Assembly: GCA_028875725.1 (NCBI GenBank)
Contig: JAPPCR010000006.1
Span: forward strand, 1,061,786-1,125,785
Source of the DNA: Acidobacteriota bacterium
Lineage (GTDB): Bacteria; Acidobacteriota; Thermoanaerobaculia; Multivoradales; Multivoraceae
Reading direction: 5' to 3'
Length of the DNA stretch: 64,000 nucleotides
A model generated the notes under the pieces. That model ran no database searches. It saw nothing but the letters and a program-made list of their open reading frames with translations, and was not told where the DNA came from. This document shows positions 36,221 to 45,682 of this stretch, one piece after another. The translations under genes were made by a program, and so were the position numbers. Position 1 is the first letter of the stretch; the number at the start of each line of letters is the position of its first letter.

Positions 36221-36226
36221 TACACT
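36221..36226 (+). promoter_or_regulatory. -10-like hexamer (TACACT) for the DUF1592 gene
   Basis: TACACT in the context TGTTACACTG lies 49 nt before ATG 36276 in the divergent gap. It fits a sigma-70 -10 element. No -35 consensus is visible at the expected spacing. Confidence 0.4.
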
Positions 36227-36275
36227 GACGCGCGTCACGTCGCAGCAAGTTTGATCTTCAGCCCGGGAGTTGGAG

Positions 36276-38726
36276 ATGCGTCAGCCACCACTGAGCCTCA
36301 GACGTCGCCAGCGGGCGATCCGGGTGGCCTCCGTGTGTGTGTGCTGGCTCCTGGTTGCCGTTGGTTCCGCCGCGGCCGGGCCGCCCGCGACGCCGGCGGC
36401 TGCCCCGGCCTACGATGCCGATGCGCCGCACCGCGTCCTCATCTCGCGCCACTGCCTGGGCTGTCACAACAACCGGCTCAAGACGGCTGGGCTCGAACTC
36501 GACGCCCTGGTCGAACAGCACGAGACCCTCGACCGTACGACCTGGGAGAAGGTGGCCCGCAAGCTGCGCGCGCGGCAGATGCCGCCGCCGGGCCGCCGTC
36601 GTCCGGATGAGAGCGCGTACCGGGAGGCGCTGTCCTCGCTCGAGGGCGAACTGGACCGGATCGCGGTGGAACAGCCCGACCCGGGCCGCACGGAGACCTT
36701 TCGCCGGCTGAACCGTACCGAGTACCACAACGCGGTGCGGGACCTGCTCGCGCTGGAGGTCGATGTCGCGTCACTGTTGCCGACGGACTCGGCGAGCTTC
36801 GGGTTCGACAACGTGACGGTCGGTGACCTCTCGCCGACGCTGCTGGAGCGCTACGTCGGCGCCGCGGAGAAGATCAGCCGGCTGGCGGTCGGCCGCTCGT
36901 ATGCCGAACCGGTCGGCATCACGTTCCGCACGGAGCCCGATCAGACCCAGGAGAAACACGTCGAAGGCCTGCCGGTCGGCACCCGGGGAGGCCTGCTCGC
37001 GACCTGGAACTTCCCGGCAGATGGGGTCTACGAGTTTTCGATCCGGCTCGCGCGTGACCGCAACGAGCACGTCGAGGGTCTGCGCGAGCCGCACGACCTG
37101 GAGCTTCTGATCGATCGGGAGCACATCGAGTCCTTCACCGTCGCTCCGCCGGACCTGATGAGCGACGTGGCGCTGAACTACCAGCCGTCGCAGGACGACG
37201 TCGACGATCACCTGGTCGTGCGAGTGCCGGTCACCGCGGGACCGCACGACGTTGGCGTCACCTTCCCGGCCCGGCCATGGGTACTGCTCGAGACGGCGCG
37301 GCAGCCCTACGAGTCGCATTTCAACTATTACCGCCACCCGCGGGTGCAGCCGGCGATCTTTTCGGTCTCGATCGTCGGGCCGTACCTGCCGCTCGGCGCC
37401 GGCGATACGCCGAGCCGCCAGCGGATCTTCGTCTGCCAGCCGCAGAACGTCGCCGAGGAGGACCCCTGCGCGCGGGAGATCCTGGCCAACGTGATGCGCC
37501 GGGCCTATCGCCGGCCGGTGACCGGCGAGGACGTGCGCGGACCCTTCGCGCTCTACGAGCAGGCAAAGGTCGAGCACGGGTTCGAGGCGGGCGTCGAAAT
37601 GGGCCTGGCGGCGGTCCTGGTCAGCCCGGAGTTCCTGTTCCGCATCGAACGGGATCCGGCCGGTGTGGAAGCCGGGGCGCCGTACCGCGTCAACGACGTG
37701 GAGCTCGCGTCGCGGCTCGCCTTCTTCCTGTGGAGCAGCATCCCCGACGACGAACTCCTGGAGTTCGCGTCGGCCGGCCGACTGGGCGAGCCGGACGTGC
37801 TCGAGCAGCAGGTCGAGCGCATGCTCGCCGACCCGCGAGCCGAGAACCTGGTCACGAACTTCGCCGCCCAGTGGCTCCATCTACGAAACCTGGACGGTGT
37901 CACGCCCGACAAACGCCTGTTCCCGGACTTCGACGACAACCTGCGGCAGGCCATGCGCCGGGAGACGGAACTGTTCGTCGGCAGCGTTCTGCGGGAGGAC
38001 CGCAGCGCCCTCGATCTCGTGCAGGCGGACTACACGTTCCTCAACGAGCGGCTGGCCAAGCACTACGGCATTCCACATGTGTACGGCAGCCGTTTCCGGC
38101 GAGTGGAACTCGACGACGACAGCGTGCGCGGCGGGTTGCTGCGCCACGGCAGCATCCTGACCGTGACCTCCTTCGCCAACCGCACCTCACCGGTGGTGCG
38201 CGGCAACTGGGTGCTGGGCAACCTGCTCGGCGTGCCGCCGCCTCCGCCGCCGCCCGATGTGCCGGACCTGCCGGAAGCGAAGATCGTCGCCAAGGAGCTG
38301 CCGATGCGAGAACGCCTGTCGGCGCACCGCGACAACCCGGCCTGCTCCGGCTGCCACCGCCTGATGGACCCGGTCGGCTTCGCGCTCGAGAACTACGACG
38401 CGATCGGCCGCTGGCGGACGGTGGACGCGGGCTTCCCGATCGACGCTTCCGGCGAGCTGTGGGACGGTACCGCCCTGGGCGGTGTTGTGGAACTCGAGTC
38501 GGCGATGCTGGCGCGGCCCGAGCTGTTCCTGACCACCCTGACCGAGAAGCTGCTCGTGTTCGGCACCGGCCGCGGTGTCACCGCGAGCGACGCACCCGCG
38601 GTGCGGGCGATCCTGCGCCGCGCGGAGGCCGACGGCTACCGCCTGTCGTCCCTGATTCAGGCGGTAGTCGCCAGCGATCCGTTCTTGAAGAGAAGGGCCT
38701 CCCCCGTGCCGGGGAGCCCCTTGTGA
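36276..38726 (+). CDS. DUF1592/DUF1588/DUF1585 haem-binding protein (first copy)
   Basis: An 816-residue exported protein of the planctomycete/acidobacterial family with DUF1587, DUF1595, DUF1592, DUF1588 and DUF1585 modules. The signal peptide spans about residues 10-34. An N-terminal cytochrome-like motif C60-L-G-C-H64 follows, and a second C-S-G-C-H lies about 110 residues before the C-terminus in the DUF1588 region (R-L-M-D-P-V-G-F-A-L-E-N-Y-D). In between are F-R-R-L-N-R-T-E-Y and A-S-R-L-A-F-F-L-W. GGGAG is 6 nt before ATG 36276, which is preferred over TTG 36270. It is paired with the DUF1552 gene 17 nt downstream. The enzymatic role is not established; redox-linked polymer attack has been suggested by context. 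Confidence 0.9.
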   Translation: MRQPPLSLRRRQRAIRVASVCVCWLLVAVGSAAAGPPATPAAAPAYDADAPHRVLISRHCLGCHNNRLKTAGLELDALVEQHETLDRTTWEKVARKLRARQMPPPGRRRPDESAYREALSSLEGELDRIAVEQPDPGRTETFRRLNRTEYHNAVRDLLALEVDVASLLPTDSASFGFDNVTVGDLSPTLLERYVGAAEKISRLAVGRSYAEPVGITFRTEPDQTQEKHVEGLPVGTRGGLLATWNFPADGVYEFSIRLARDRNEHVEGLREPHDLELLIDREHIESFTVAPPDLMSDVALNYQPSQDDVDDHLVVRVPVTAGPHDVGVTFPARPWVLLETARQPYESHFNYYRHPRVQPAIFSVSIVGPYLPLGAGDTPSRQRIFVCQPQNVAEEDPCAREILANVMRRAYRRPVTGEDVRGPFALYEQAKVEHGFEAGVEMGLAAVLVSPEFLFRIERDPAGVEAGAPYRVNDVELASRLAFFLWSSIPDDELLEFASAGRLGEPDVLEQQVERMLADPRAENLVTNFAAQWLHLRNLDGVTPDKRLFPDFDDNLRQAMRRETELFVGSVLREDRSALDLVQADYTFLNERLAKHYGIPHVYGSRFRRVELDDDSVRGGLLRHGSILTVTSFANRTSPVVRGNWVLGNLLGVPPPPPPPDVPDLPEAKIVAKELPMRERLSAHRDNPACSGCHRLMDPVGFALENYDAIGRWRTVDAGFPIDASGELWDGTALGGVVELESAMLARPELFLTTLTEKLLVFGTGRGVTASDAPAVRAILRRAEADGYRLSSLIQAVVASDPFLKRRASPVPGSPL

Positions 38727-38742
38727 TGAGGAGAGCATCGTC

Positions 38743-40095
38743 ATGATTCTGACCAAGAAGTCGCTCCCGCGGCGGACCTTCCTGCGCGGCATGGGGGCGG
38801 CGATCGCCCTGCCTCTGCTCGACGCGATGGTGCCGTCGATGACCGCCTGGGCGAAGACGGCGGCCAAACCGGTACGACGGCTGGGCTTCGTCTACATCCC
38901 GATGGGTTCCGACATCACCCGCTGGCGTCCGGCCGGCGGCAGCGGGGCCCTCGGTGAACTGTCGCCGTCGCTGAGTCCGCTGGAGGGCTTCAGGAAGCAG
39001 ATCTCGGTGATCAGCAACCTGGAACTCAAGAACGCCTATCCCGGGACCCACGCGACCTCGAACGCGGCGTTTCTCTCCGCGGCGAAGGCGAAGTGGACCG
39101 AGAGCACGGACTACTACCTCGGCACGACGGTCGATCAGATCGCCGCTCAGCAGATGGGCCAGGAGACCCAGTTGCCGTCGCTCGAACTGGCGATGGACCT
39201 GATGGACATGGTCGGCCAGTGCGACAACGGCTACGCCTGCGTGTACCAGAACAACCTCTCCTGGTCGTCGCCGACGACGCCGCTTCCCGCCGAGGCGCAT
39301 CCCCGGATCGTCTTCGAGCGGCTGTTCGGTGAGGGGGGCACGGCGGCCGAGCGGCGCGAGGGGCTGAAGCGCAAGGCCAGTCTGCTCGACTGGGTTCACG
39401 AGGACATCACCCGGCTCCAGGGCATGCTGGGCCCGGGCGACCGGGTCAAGGTCAGCGAGTACCTCGACTCGGTGCGCGAGGTCGAGCGGCGCATCCAGAA
39501 GGCGGAAGCCCAGTCCGACGAAGGCGCTCTGCCCGATGTCGACCGCCCTGCCGGCGTGCCCGCCGCGTACGCCGACCACGCCCGGCTGATGTTCGATCTC
39601 CAGGTGCTGGCGCTGCAGGCCGACGTGACCCGGGTCATCACCTTCCAGCTCGCCCGTGAGTCGAGCAACCGGACCTACCCCGAGATCGGCGTCCCGGATC
39701 CGCACCATCCGACCTCCCACCACGGCAACGATCCGGAGAAGGTGGCGAAGCTGGCGAAGATCAACCAGTTCCACGTCTCGTTGTTCTCCTACTTCCTAGA
39801 GAAGCTCGCGGCGGTGCCGGAGGGCGACGGCAACCTGCTCGACAACTCGCTCTACCTCTACGGCAGCGGCATGGGCAACCCGAACGTCCACGACCACGTG
39901 AACCTGCCGATCGTCGTCGCCGGCGGCGGCGGAGGCACCGTCCGCGGCGGCCAGCACGTCGTCTACGATCAGCCGACGCCGATGGCCAACCTGCACCTGA
40001 CCCTGCTCGACAGCGTCGGCGTCCGGCTCGACTCCTTCGCGGACAGCACCGGCCGAATCGACACGTTGGCCGAACCGGTCCACCTGGCGGGCTGA
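38743..40095 (+). CDS. DUF1552 family protein with Tat signal (first copy)
   Basis: A 450-residue protein exported by the twin-arginine route: R-R-T-F-L-R-G-M-G near residue 8 followed by a hydrophobic stretch ending in W-A-K. Family features are G-F-V-Y-I-P-M-G, the His-rich H-H-P-T-S-H-H-G-N-D-P-E around residue 325, and Y-G-S-G-M-G-N-P-N-V-H-D-H. These proteins resemble DUF1501/sulfatase-like phosphatase folds and almost always follow a DUF1592 protein. GAGGAGAG precedes the ATG. The Tat signal implies folding, possibly with a metal, before export. Function unknown. Confidence 0.9.
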   Translation: MILTKKSLPRRTFLRGMGAAIALPLLDAMVPSMTAWAKTAAKPVRRLGFVYIPMGSDITRWRPAGGSGALGELSPSLSPLEGFRKQISVISNLELKNAYPGTHATSNAAFLSAAKAKWTESTDYYLGTTVDQIAAQQMGQETQLPSLELAMDLMDMVGQCDNGYACVYQNNLSWSSPTTPLPAEAHPRIVFERLFGEGGTAAERREGLKRKASLLDWVHEDITRLQGMLGPGDRVKVSEYLDSVREVERRIQKAEAQSDEGALPDVDRPAGVPAAYADHARLMFDLQVLALQADVTRVITFQLARESSNRTYPEIGVPDPHHPTSHHGNDPEKVAKLAKINQFHVSLFSYFLEKLAAVPEGDGNLLDNSLYLYGSGMGNPNVHDHVNLPIVVAGGGGGTVRGGQHVVYDQPTPMANLHLTLLDSVGVRLDSFADSTGRIDTLAEPVHLAG

Positions 40096-40105
40096 GGGGA
40101 AGAGA

Positions 40106-41686
40106 TTGCGTAGCTTCGCCCTAGCGTTCCTTCTTGCGGTGCCGGCCGCGGCCGCCACCACCAACGCCCCCCTCGCAGACGCGACCGAACACCTGGACAC
40201 CGCCGCGATCGAGCGCCTCCTCGTGGCGTTCCCGGCTGCCGACGAGATCAACGCCGCCCAGGTCGACGGCATGACCGCGCTTCACTGGGCGGTCTACCAC
40301 GATCGCGGCGACCTCGTCCGCCGCCTGCTCGACGCCGGCGCCGACGCCTCCGCCGTGAACCGCTACGGCGTCATCCCGCTGTCCCTGGCCTGCGCCAACG
40401 GCAGCTTCGAGATCGTCGAGGCGCTCCTGGCCGCGGGAGCCGATCCCAACGCGTTGCTGGCTGGCGGCGAGACGGTGTTCATGACCGCGGCGCGGACCGG
40501 CCGGATCGAGGTCGTCGAAGCGCTCTACGAGGCCGGCGCCGACGTCCACTTCCGCGAACCCCAGCGGGGCCAGACGGCGCTCATGTGGGCGGCCGCCGAG
40601 GGCAACCTGGAAGTCGTCGAACTGCTGCTCGAGGTCGGTGCGGACCCCAACGCGACTCTGGACTCCGGCTTCACGCCGCTTCTGTTCGCGGTCCGCGAAG
40701 GACGGATCGACGTGATGGAGGCCCTGCTCCGGGCGGGCGTCGACGTGAACGCGCCGACGCCGGGCAAGGCGGTGAAGCGGGACCGACCGCTGCCGGGCGG
40801 TCGCTCCGTCCGCCCCGGGTCCACGCCGCTGCTGGTCGCGGTGACGAACGGCCACTTCGAACTCGCGGCGCGGCTGCTCGACGCGGGCGCCGATCCGAAC
40901 GCGGCCCACTCCGGGTACACGGCGCTCCACATGCTGGCCCGGGTGCGCAAGCCCGGGGCCGGCGACAACAACCCGCGGCCGGACGGTTCGGGATCCATGG
41001 ACGGCCTGGACTTCGTTCGCGACATGGTCGGACACGGCGCTGATCTCGAAACCCGGATGAGGGTGAGGGCTCGCCTGAACAACACGAGCTACAACGAACT
41101 GGGGGCGACGCCGTTCGTGCTCGCGGCGCTCGTCGCTGACGCCGACCTGATGCGAACGTTTGCCGACCTCGGCGCCGATCCGCTGACCCGAACCGACGAC
41201 GGCTCGACGGCATTGATGGCCGCCGCCGGTCTTGGCACCCGGTCGCCCGGTGAGGACGCCGGCACCGAGGAAGAGGTGCTCGAGGCCGTGCAACTCGCTC
41301 TCGATCTCGGTGCTGACGTCAACGCGGTCAACGCCAACGGCGAAACGCCGATGCACGGCGCGGCGTACAAGAACCTGCCGCGCGTCGTCCACCTGCTGGC
41401 CGACAGCGGCGCCGACATCGAGGTCTGGAACCAGCGGAACAAGTACGGCTGGACCCCGCTGACGATCGCGCGCGGCTACCGCTTCGGCAACTTCAAGCCG
41501 TCCCCGGTCACGGTCGCAGCCATCGAGACGATCATGCTTGGCGAAGGGGTGCGGCCGCCGACGGAAGAGGAAGAGGACGCCAAGGCGGTCGACATCTACG
41601 CCAAGCCGGCACCGAAGCCGCCGGAGCCGGAGGCGCCGGGGTCGACGCCGAAGAAGGACGAAGCGAAGAAACCTCCGGCGAACTGA
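40106..41686 (+). CDS. Secreted ankyrin-repeat protein
   Basis: A 526-residue protein with a signal peptide (A-L-A-F-L-L-A-V-P-A-A-A-A) and eight or nine ankyrin repeats between residues about 50 and 460, for example G-M-T-A-L-H-W-A-V-Y, A-L-M-W-A-A-A-E-G-N, T-P-L-L-F-A-V-R-E-G and T-P-M-H-G-A-A-Y-K. The last 50 residues are Pro/Glu/Lys rich and probably disordered. The start is TTG 40106 with GGGGAAGAG upstream. It follows the DUF1552 gene by 10 nt, so it belongs to the same operon. Ankyrin proteins mediate protein contacts; as an exported member it may scaffold the DUF1592/DUF1552 products. A role in host interaction is possible if the organism is a symbiont, but that is speculation. Confidence 0.88.
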   Translation: MRSFALAFLLAVPAAAATTNAPLADATEHLDTAAIERLLVAFPAADEINAAQVDGMTALHWAVYHDRGDLVRRLLDAGADASAVNRYGVIPLSLACANGSFEIVEALLAAGADPNALLAGGETVFMTAARTGRIEVVEALYEAGADVHFREPQRGQTALMWAAAEGNLEVVELLLEVGADPNATLDSGFTPLLFAVREGRIDVMEALLRAGVDVNAPTPGKAVKRDRPLPGGRSVRPGSTPLLVAVTNGHFELAARLLDAGADPNAAHSGYTALHMLARVRKPGAGDNNPRPDGSGSMDGLDFVRDMVGHGADLETRMRVRARLNNTSYNELGATPFVLAALVADADLMRTFADLGADPLTRTDDGSTALMAAAGLGTRSPGEDAGTEEEVLEAVQLALDLGADVNAVNANGETPMHGAAYKNLPRVVHLLADSGADIEVWNQRNKYGWTPLTIARGYRFGNFKPSPVTVAAIETIMLGEGVRPPTEEEEDAKAVDIYAKPAPKPPEPEAPGSTPKKDEAKKPPAN

Positions 41687-41696
41687 GCGGTCTCCC

Positions 41697-42704
41697 ATGC
41701 GACTGACCGCACTCTCGCTCGCCGGTGCCGCCACTCTCGTCTGCGCGGTCGCCCTCCCGGCCCAGGAGACTGCGCGGCCGGTACGCAACGACATCGCCCG
41801 CGCCGGCGAGGAGTTCCTCGTCCTTCGCCACCAGAAGCTCCAGAAGGGCGCCCACGAGCGCTTCTTCGAGTTGAGCCGCGATGGTGTCTGGCCGCTCTTC
41901 GAGAAGATCGGCAGTCGGGTCGTCGGACAGTGGCAGGTGGTTCACCCGGATGGCGGCGGCCGCGCCGACTTCGACGAGGGCTACCGCCTCGCCCGCTATC
42001 GCAGCTACAACCACTGGGCCGCCACCCGCGCGTCTGATCGGCTGGGCGGTAACGGCGAGGACTGGCAGGCCTTCCGCGAGGCGCTTGCCGCCAGACGCCA
42101 GCTGGAGCTGGGGTCGGACGGTCCGATCTACCTCGTCGGGGACATGGCGCCCGGCGGGCCGTACTACATGCCCGGTCTCGACGAGGAGTACGAGATTGCC
42201 GAGCCCGAAGGTGAGCCGGATGCCCGCGCCGAACTCCCGGTGAGGAGCGCCCGAGCCCGGCGGGGCGAGGAGATCATCACGCTGCGCTACTTCCGCATCC
42301 GCAAGGGGACCTTCGAGGAGTTCAGTCGGCTGAGCCGGGAAGGCATCTGGCCGTACTTCGAGAAGAACGGTGCGCGGATCGTGGGGCAATGGCGCCGGGT
42401 CTATCCGACGCCGGAGGGGCTCGATCGCAGTGGAACCGAAGTCGGTGCAACGGAGAGCCCCGACTTCGACGAGGTCTACATGATGGCGCGCTACGCCAGC
42501 TACGAGCACTGGCGGGCGACGAGACCCGCCGTCATGACGCGTCTGGGCGGCAACGGCCCGGACTACGAGGCATGCGTCGAAGCGCTGGAACGCCGGCGCA
42601 ACCTCACGCTCGACACGTCGGTGCGGTTCCTGCGCGGGCACTTCTACGGCAGCCCGCCGGTCTACCTTCCGCCGCTTGACGAAACGTACCGCCGCGTCCG
42701 CTAG
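41697..42704 (+). CDS. Secreted tandem NIPSNAP-like (dimeric alpha/beta barrel) protein
   Basis: A 335-residue exported protein; signal peptide ends V-A-L-P-A-Q. The body is an internal duplication. One half has G-E-E-F-L-V-L-R-H-Q-K-L-Q-K-G and F-E-K-I-G-S-R-V-V-G-Q-W; the other has G-E-E-I-I-T-L-R-Y-F-R-I-R-K-G and F-E-K-N-G-A-R-I-V-G-Q-W. Each is followed by R-Y-x-S-Y-x-H-W. Such ferredoxin-like units resemble NIPSNAP and related barrels. ATG 41697 lies 10 nt after the ankyrin gene. Function is unknown; it probably joins the DUF1592 operon. Confidence 0.75.
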   Translation: MRLTALSLAGAATLVCAVALPAQETARPVRNDIARAGEEFLVLRHQKLQKGAHERFFELSRDGVWPLFEKIGSRVVGQWQVVHPDGGGRADFDEGYRLARYRSYNHWAATRASDRLGGNGEDWQAFREALAARRQLELGSDGPIYLVGDMAPGGPYYMPGLDEEYEIAEPEGEPDARAELPVRSARARRGEEIITLRYFRIRKGTFEEFSRLSREGIWPYFEKNGARIVGQWRRVYPTPEGLDRSGTEVGATESPDFDEVYMMARYASYEHWRATRPAVMTRLGGNGPDYEACVEALERRRNLTLDTSVRFLRGHFYGSPPVYLPPLDETYRRVR

Positions 42705-42827
42705 CGAGGGAATTCGAGTCAAGAGCAAGAATCGAGGTGCAATGCTGCGCCGGTCATACGAGGATTCTCTGCGCGGCACGTAGCTGCGGCCGCTACTCGG
42801 TGACGGAGTATCGGAGGGAGGATGGGT

Positions 42828-43733
42828 ATGGCCGAATCAGTAGAGAACCGAACCTCGATGACGGGCGGCCGCCGTTCCCGGCCGAACGAACGGCCTCTCG
42901 CTGAACGGCATGCGGAGGTCGTGGCAGCGGCCTGCCGTTCGATCGAGGCGGCGGTGGAGCCCCCGGACCTCGACGCGCTGGCGCAGGCGGCCGGCATGAG
43001 CCGGTTCCATTTCCACCGGGTCTTCAAGAAAGTCACGGGCGTCACGCCGCGGGCATACGTCGCCGGCCATCGCGGGGGTCGGGTCCGCGAGGCGCTGCGC
43101 ACCTCCCGAACCGTGACCGACGCGATCTACGATGCCGGCTTCAACTCGAGCGGCCGGTTCTACGCGGCGTCGTCCGAGCTGCTCGGCATGGCGCCCTCGA
43201 CGTTCCGGCGCGGCGGAAGCGGAGAGACGATCCGGTTCGCCGTGGGCGAGTGCTCCCTGGGCTCGATTCTCGTGGCGGCGACGGGGAAGGGGATCTGCAC
43301 CATCCTGCTCGGCGACCAGCCTGGCAGCCTGGTACGGGAGTTGGAGGACCGTTTCCCGAAGGCGGAACTAGCCGGGGGCGAGCCGGAGTTCGAGTCGTTG
43401 GTGGCGCGGGTCGTCGGCCTGGTCGAAGCGCCGGCCCTCGGCCACGACCTGCCGCTCGACATCCGCGGGACGGCGTTCCAGCAGCGGGTCTGGCAGGCGC
43501 TCCGGGAGCTTCCGGCGGGCGAGACCGCCAGCTACGGCCGGGTCGCCGCCGCGATCGGATCGCCGAAGGCTTCCCGGGCAGTCGCGAGCGCATGCGCCGC
43601 CAACCCGCTCGCCGTGGCGATTCCCTGTCACCGGGTGGTTCGCAGCGACGGCGCGCTCGGCGGCTACCGCTGGGGAGTGGAGCGGAAGCAGACCCTCCTA
43701 GCCCGTGAGGCCTCCCGCGCTGTAGTTGAATGA
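42828..43733 (+). CDS. Ada-like AraC-type regulator fused to methylguanine-DNA methyltransferase
   Basis: A 301-residue two-domain protein. Residues about 30-130 form an AraC helix-turn-helix domain (A-G-M-S-R-F-H-F-H-R-V-F-K-K-V-T-G). Residues about 215-298 are an O6-methylguanine methyltransferase with acceptor Cys267 in I-P-C-H-R-V, and R-G-T-A-F-Q-Q-R-V-W upstream. It removes methyl groups from DNA and may activate repair genes. The N-terminal zinc domain of E. coli Ada (with the phosphotriester-sensing Cys38) is missing, so the protein is about 50 residues shorter than Ada and its induction switch must differ. ATG 42828 is preferred over 42822 because GGAGGGAGG ends right before the latter. 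Confidence 0.88.
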   Translation: MAESVENRTSMTGGRRSRPNERPLAERHAEVVAAACRSIEAAVEPPDLDALAQAAGMSRFHFHRVFKKVTGVTPRAYVAGHRGGRVREALRTSRTVTDAIYDAGFNSSGRFYAASSELLGMAPSTFRRGGSGETIRFAVGECSLGSILVAATGKGICTILLGDQPGSLVRELEDRFPKAELAGGEPEFESLVARVVGLVEAPALGHDLPLDIRGTAFQQRVWQALRELPAGETASYGRVAAAIGSPKASRAVASACAANPLAVAIPCHRVVRSDGALGGYRWGVERKQTLLAREASRAVVE

Positions 43734-43779
43734 ACCGGCGGTGGCCTGACAAAGAGCGACGCCTCGAGCATTCTTTCCG

Positions 43780-45189
43780 ATGATCAAAATGAACACCGAT
43801 CCGAACGGTTCGCTGTTTCCCGACCATGATTCCCTGACGGCAGCAGACCACAGGCTCACCGAGCGCCTTGGCGCGGCGCGACGTCTCATGCCGTCGCGCG
43901 ACGTAGTTCCCGGCGGCCCGTCCGGCGTGTGGCTCCGGGAACTGCGAAGCATGGAATTCGACCAGCCCAAGGAGCTGGCGGGATTAGTGGAATGGGTGAT
44001 CGAGGGGCTTGAAACCGGCACGGTACAGGTGACGCATCCGGGCTATCTTGGCCTGTTCAACCCTGCGCCGACGTTCGCCGCCGAGTGCGCCGACCGCATT
44101 GTCTCTGTATTCAACCCCCAAATCTGCGTCCATTCGCATGCGCCGGCGGCGGTCGAGATCGAACTGCACGTGATCCGGGAAGTAGCACGCAGGGCCGGCA
44201 TGCCGGATGGCTCGGGCGGACACTTCACAAGCGGTGGATCGGAAGCGAACTTCACGGGAATGCTCTGCGCTCTGCAAGCAGGATCCCCGGCGTACGGTGA
44301 TGATGGCTTGTGTGCATTCGCCCGTCCGCCGTGCGTTTTCGTGTCGGAGGAGAGCCATTTGGCATGGTTGAAGATCGCTCACGCCGCGGGCGTCGGGCGC
44401 AACGCGGTCCGGCTGATTCAGACCGATGGGCGCGGACGCATGGACCCAAAGGCGTTGACCGAAACGATCGAAACTGACGTCCGCAGTGGCAACATGCCTG
44501 TTATGATAGCGGCGACGGCTGGCACGACCAACGCGGGGATGGTCGATCCGTTGACCCGCTGCGGCGAAATAGCCAGAAAACACGGCATGTGGTTCCACGT
44601 CGACGCGGCATGGGGTGGTGCGCTGATTGCCAGAGATACCGGCGCTCTCAAGGGCATCGAACAAGCGGACTCGATCACGATTGACGCCCACAAGTGGTTC
44701 GCAACGACCATGGGGGCCGGCATGTTCCTGACCTCCAGACCGGATCTCGCCGCTCAGGTCTTCCGCATAGATGCGAGCTACATGCCCAGGAGCGACACGG
44801 CCAAGGACTTCTATGTCAATTCCAACCAGTGGTCGCGACGGTTCGTCGGACTGCGGATGTTTCTTGCACTCGGAACAGCGGGATGGATGGGATACGCGGA
44901 CCATGTAGAGCGCGCCATTCGATTGGCGGACAGACTCGCATGGCTGTTGCAGCACGAAGGTTGGTCGCTCGTGAACCACTCTCCCATGGCCGTTGCATGC
45001 CTCGTGCCACCCGAAGGCCATGAAGCCGTTCGAAACTACGTCGATGCCGTTCGCAGCGACGGCCGGTTCTGGGTGTCAACTGCAATCTTCGAAGGCAAGC
45101 CGGTGCTGCGAGCCTGCATAACCAACGGGCGAACGAGCGAACGCGATATCGATGCACTCGTCGAAGTCCTGGCCTCCGTCCGGGTTTGA
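43780..45189 (+). CDS. PLP-dependent decarboxylase (group II, aromatic amino acid/glutamate type)
   Basis: A 469-residue pyridoxal-phosphate enzyme of the group II decarboxylase family. Lys305 in D-A-H-K-W-F binds the cofactor, Asp275 in H-V-D-A-A-W-G-G contacts its ring nitrogen and His193 in E-S-H-L-A-W stacks on it. G-G-S-E-A-N (152-157) binds phosphate. Substrates in this family range from aromatic L-amino acids to glutamate, diaminobutyrate and cysteine sulfinate, and the sequence alone does not choose. The gene and the thioesterase after it look lower in GC (below 60% in several stretches) than flanking genes, hinting at acquisition. No Shine-Dalgarno is seen. Confidence 0.88.
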   Translation: MIKMNTDPNGSLFPDHDSLTAADHRLTERLGAARRLMPSRDVVPGGPSGVWLRELRSMEFDQPKELAGLVEWVIEGLETGTVQVTHPGYLGLFNPAPTFAAECADRIVSVFNPQICVHSHAPAAVEIELHVIREVARRAGMPDGSGGHFTSGGSEANFTGMLCALQAGSPAYGDDGLCAFARPPCVFVSEESHLAWLKIAHAAGVGRNAVRLIQTDGRGRMDPKALTETIETDVRSGNMPVMIAATAGTTNAGMVDPLTRCGEIARKHGMWFHVDAAWGGALIARDTGALKGIEQADSITIDAHKWFATTMGAGMFLTSRPDLAAQVFRIDASYMPRSDTAKDFYVNSNQWSRRFVGLRMFLALGTAGWMGYADHVERAIRLADRLAWLLQHEGWSLVNHSPMAVACLVPPEGHEAVRNYVDAVRSDGRFWVSTAIFEGKPVLRACITNGRTSERDIDALVEVLASVRV

Positions 45190-45231
45190 TCACGACACCA
45201 GCGCCCCGTTTCGATAGAGCCCGCAGAGTCT

Positions 45232-45237
45232 TAGAGT
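45232..45237 (+). promoter_or_regulatory. -10-like hexamer (TAGAGT) before the thioesterase gene
   Basis: TAGAGT lies 31 nt before GTG 45269, and an AGGAGGAGAAG ribosome-binding site lies between. A TTTCGA at 45209-45214 could act as a weak -35 at 17-nt spacing. Confidence 0.4.
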
Positions 45238-45268
45238 CCGAGAACTCCCAGGCTAGGAGGAGAAGCTC

Positions 45269-45673
45269 GTGAACGTCAATGAACGTCTTGCCGAAGACCG
45301 CTGGTCAGGCGGGCTCGCAATCACTATCGAGTCCCGAGAACCGGACTTGGTGGTGGCAACAATGACTGTCACCGATGCGGCGAGGAACGCGTTCGGAACG
45401 GTTCACGCCGGAGCATTGATCTGGTTAGGCGATATCGCAGCGACGCTTTGTGCGGTCGGCGATCCGGACAGTGTGCGGGAAAACGGTGAAGGCTTCCCCT
45501 TGGCCGTGGACCTGCACACAGTCTTGCTCGGCAATGAACGCGACGGCAAGCTGACCGCCCGGTCGACGGCAATCAAGCGTGGAAGGAAGCTCATTGTTGT
45601 GCGGACCCTCGTAACGGGTCCAACAGACCGACTGCTGATTGACATGACGACGACGCACCTGCGAGCAGATTGA
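45269..45673 (+). CDS. PaaI-type hot-dog thioesterase
   Basis: A 134-residue single hot-dog protein. The family motif is G-T-V-H-A-G-A-L-I-W-L-G-D-I-A-A-T (residues about 43-59), where the His/Gly pair and the following Asp support thioester hydrolysis. PaaI enzymes release CoA from phenylacetyl or hydroxylated aromatic acyl-CoAs. The start is GTG with a strong AGGAGGAGAAG site and a nearby promoter-like TAGAGT. It shares the low-GC character of the preceding decarboxylase gene. The sulfatase gene begins 9 nt later and may be co-transcribed. Confidence 0.88.
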   Translation: MNVNERLAEDRWSGGLAITIESREPDLVVATMTVTDAARNAFGTVHAGALIWLGDIAATLCAVGDPDSVRENGEGFPLAVDLHTVLLGNERDGKLTARSTAIKRGRKLIVVRTLVTGPTDRLLIDMTTTHLRAD

Positions 45674-45682
45674 GGTCACTCT

